Origin: Kitasatospora cheerisanensis KCTC 2395
GTDB lineage: Bacteria; Actinomycetota; Actinomycetes; Streptomycetales; Streptomycetaceae
Direction of reading: 5' to 3'
Length of the DNA: 64,000 nt
NCBI RefSeq assembly: GCF_000696185.1
Contig: NZ_KK853997.1
Coordinates: 3,727,767 to 3,791,766 of the forward strand
This document shows positions 62,657-64,000 of this stretch, piece by piece. Under the pieces are notes generated by a model, which saw nothing but the letters and a program-made list of their open reading frames with translations, was not told where the DNA came from and did not search any database. The position numbers and the translations under genes were made by a program. The number at the start of each line of letters is the position of its first letter. Within the stretch, counting starts at the first letter, position 1.

Positions 62657-64000
<1,344 letters not shown>

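Overview
The window is very GC-rich (third codon positions almost always G or C), uses GTG and TTG starts freely, and carries bldG next to its RsbW-like partner, an actinobacterial Tad pilus cluster, a MFS-thymidylate kinase fusion, an ECF41 sigma factor and 6C-type RNA hairpins. This points to the Streptomycetaceae (Streptomyces or Kitasatospora) and to chromosomal core sequence. The order topA-tmk-holB on one side and bldG-helicase-tad-ssd-HAD-acs-nhaA-marP-nth on the other matches, from memory, the SCO3540-3570 part of Streptomyces coelicolor. There is no prophage, transposase or CRISPR array.

Layout. 1-4.7 kb: an ECF sigma operon (minus strand), a DUF4304 protein, a tyrosine phosphatase, a methyltransferase and a Nudix protein. 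4.8-9.1 kb: a pseudokinase-flippase membrane protein and an ATP-dependent DNA ligase. 9.1-14.2 kb: a siderophore uptake locus, with ATPase and two permeases on the minus strand and binding protein and ferric-siderophore reductase on the plus strand, diverging from one iron box. 14.3-17.7 kb: sodF, an ECF41 sigma factor with its SDR partner, tRNA-Thr(CGT) and leuE. 17.8-28.5 kb (minus): a secreted hydrolase, a broken esterase, holB, tmk and topA. 28.9-33.1 kb (minus): a DUF3592 protein, a methyltransferase, a lipoprotein, the RsbW-like kinase and bldG. 33.3-35.7 kb: an Hrq1/MrfA-like helicase. 35.7-41.6 kb (minus): the tad operon, including a 32-codon membrane ORF that overlaps both neighbours. 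41.7-42.2 kb: a 6C RNA and two DnaA-box-like sites. 42.2-54.8 kb: a HAD phosphatase, a Fic-like protein, a P-loop ATPase, a SulP-carbonic anhydrase fusion, acs, nhaA, a holin-like protein and an alpha/beta hydrolase. 54.8-59.4 kb: a YdjM-like protein, marP, a DUF4389 protein, nudL and nth. 59.5-64 kb: a copper locus (MFS pump, His-rich exported protein, copZ, copA) with four CsoR-type operators.

A caution on reading frames. Seven genes (esterase, tmk, lipoprotein, tadE, cpaF, nth and the MFS gene) are each broken by one or two single-base indels. In at least six of the eight events one missing G or C in a run restores the expected protein. Some of these genes are essential or highly conserved, so sequencing or assembly error is more likely than gene decay. 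They are annotated here at full length with the frameshift noted.

The most interesting items are the 6C RNA placed as in Mycobacterium tuberculosis (between the Rv3660c and Rv3661 homologues), the nested small membrane ORF in the tad operon, the CsoR regulon that takes in a DHA2-type MFS pump, and several enzymes that keep a fold but have lost catalytic residues (pseudokinase, Fic-like protein, alpha/beta hydrolase).
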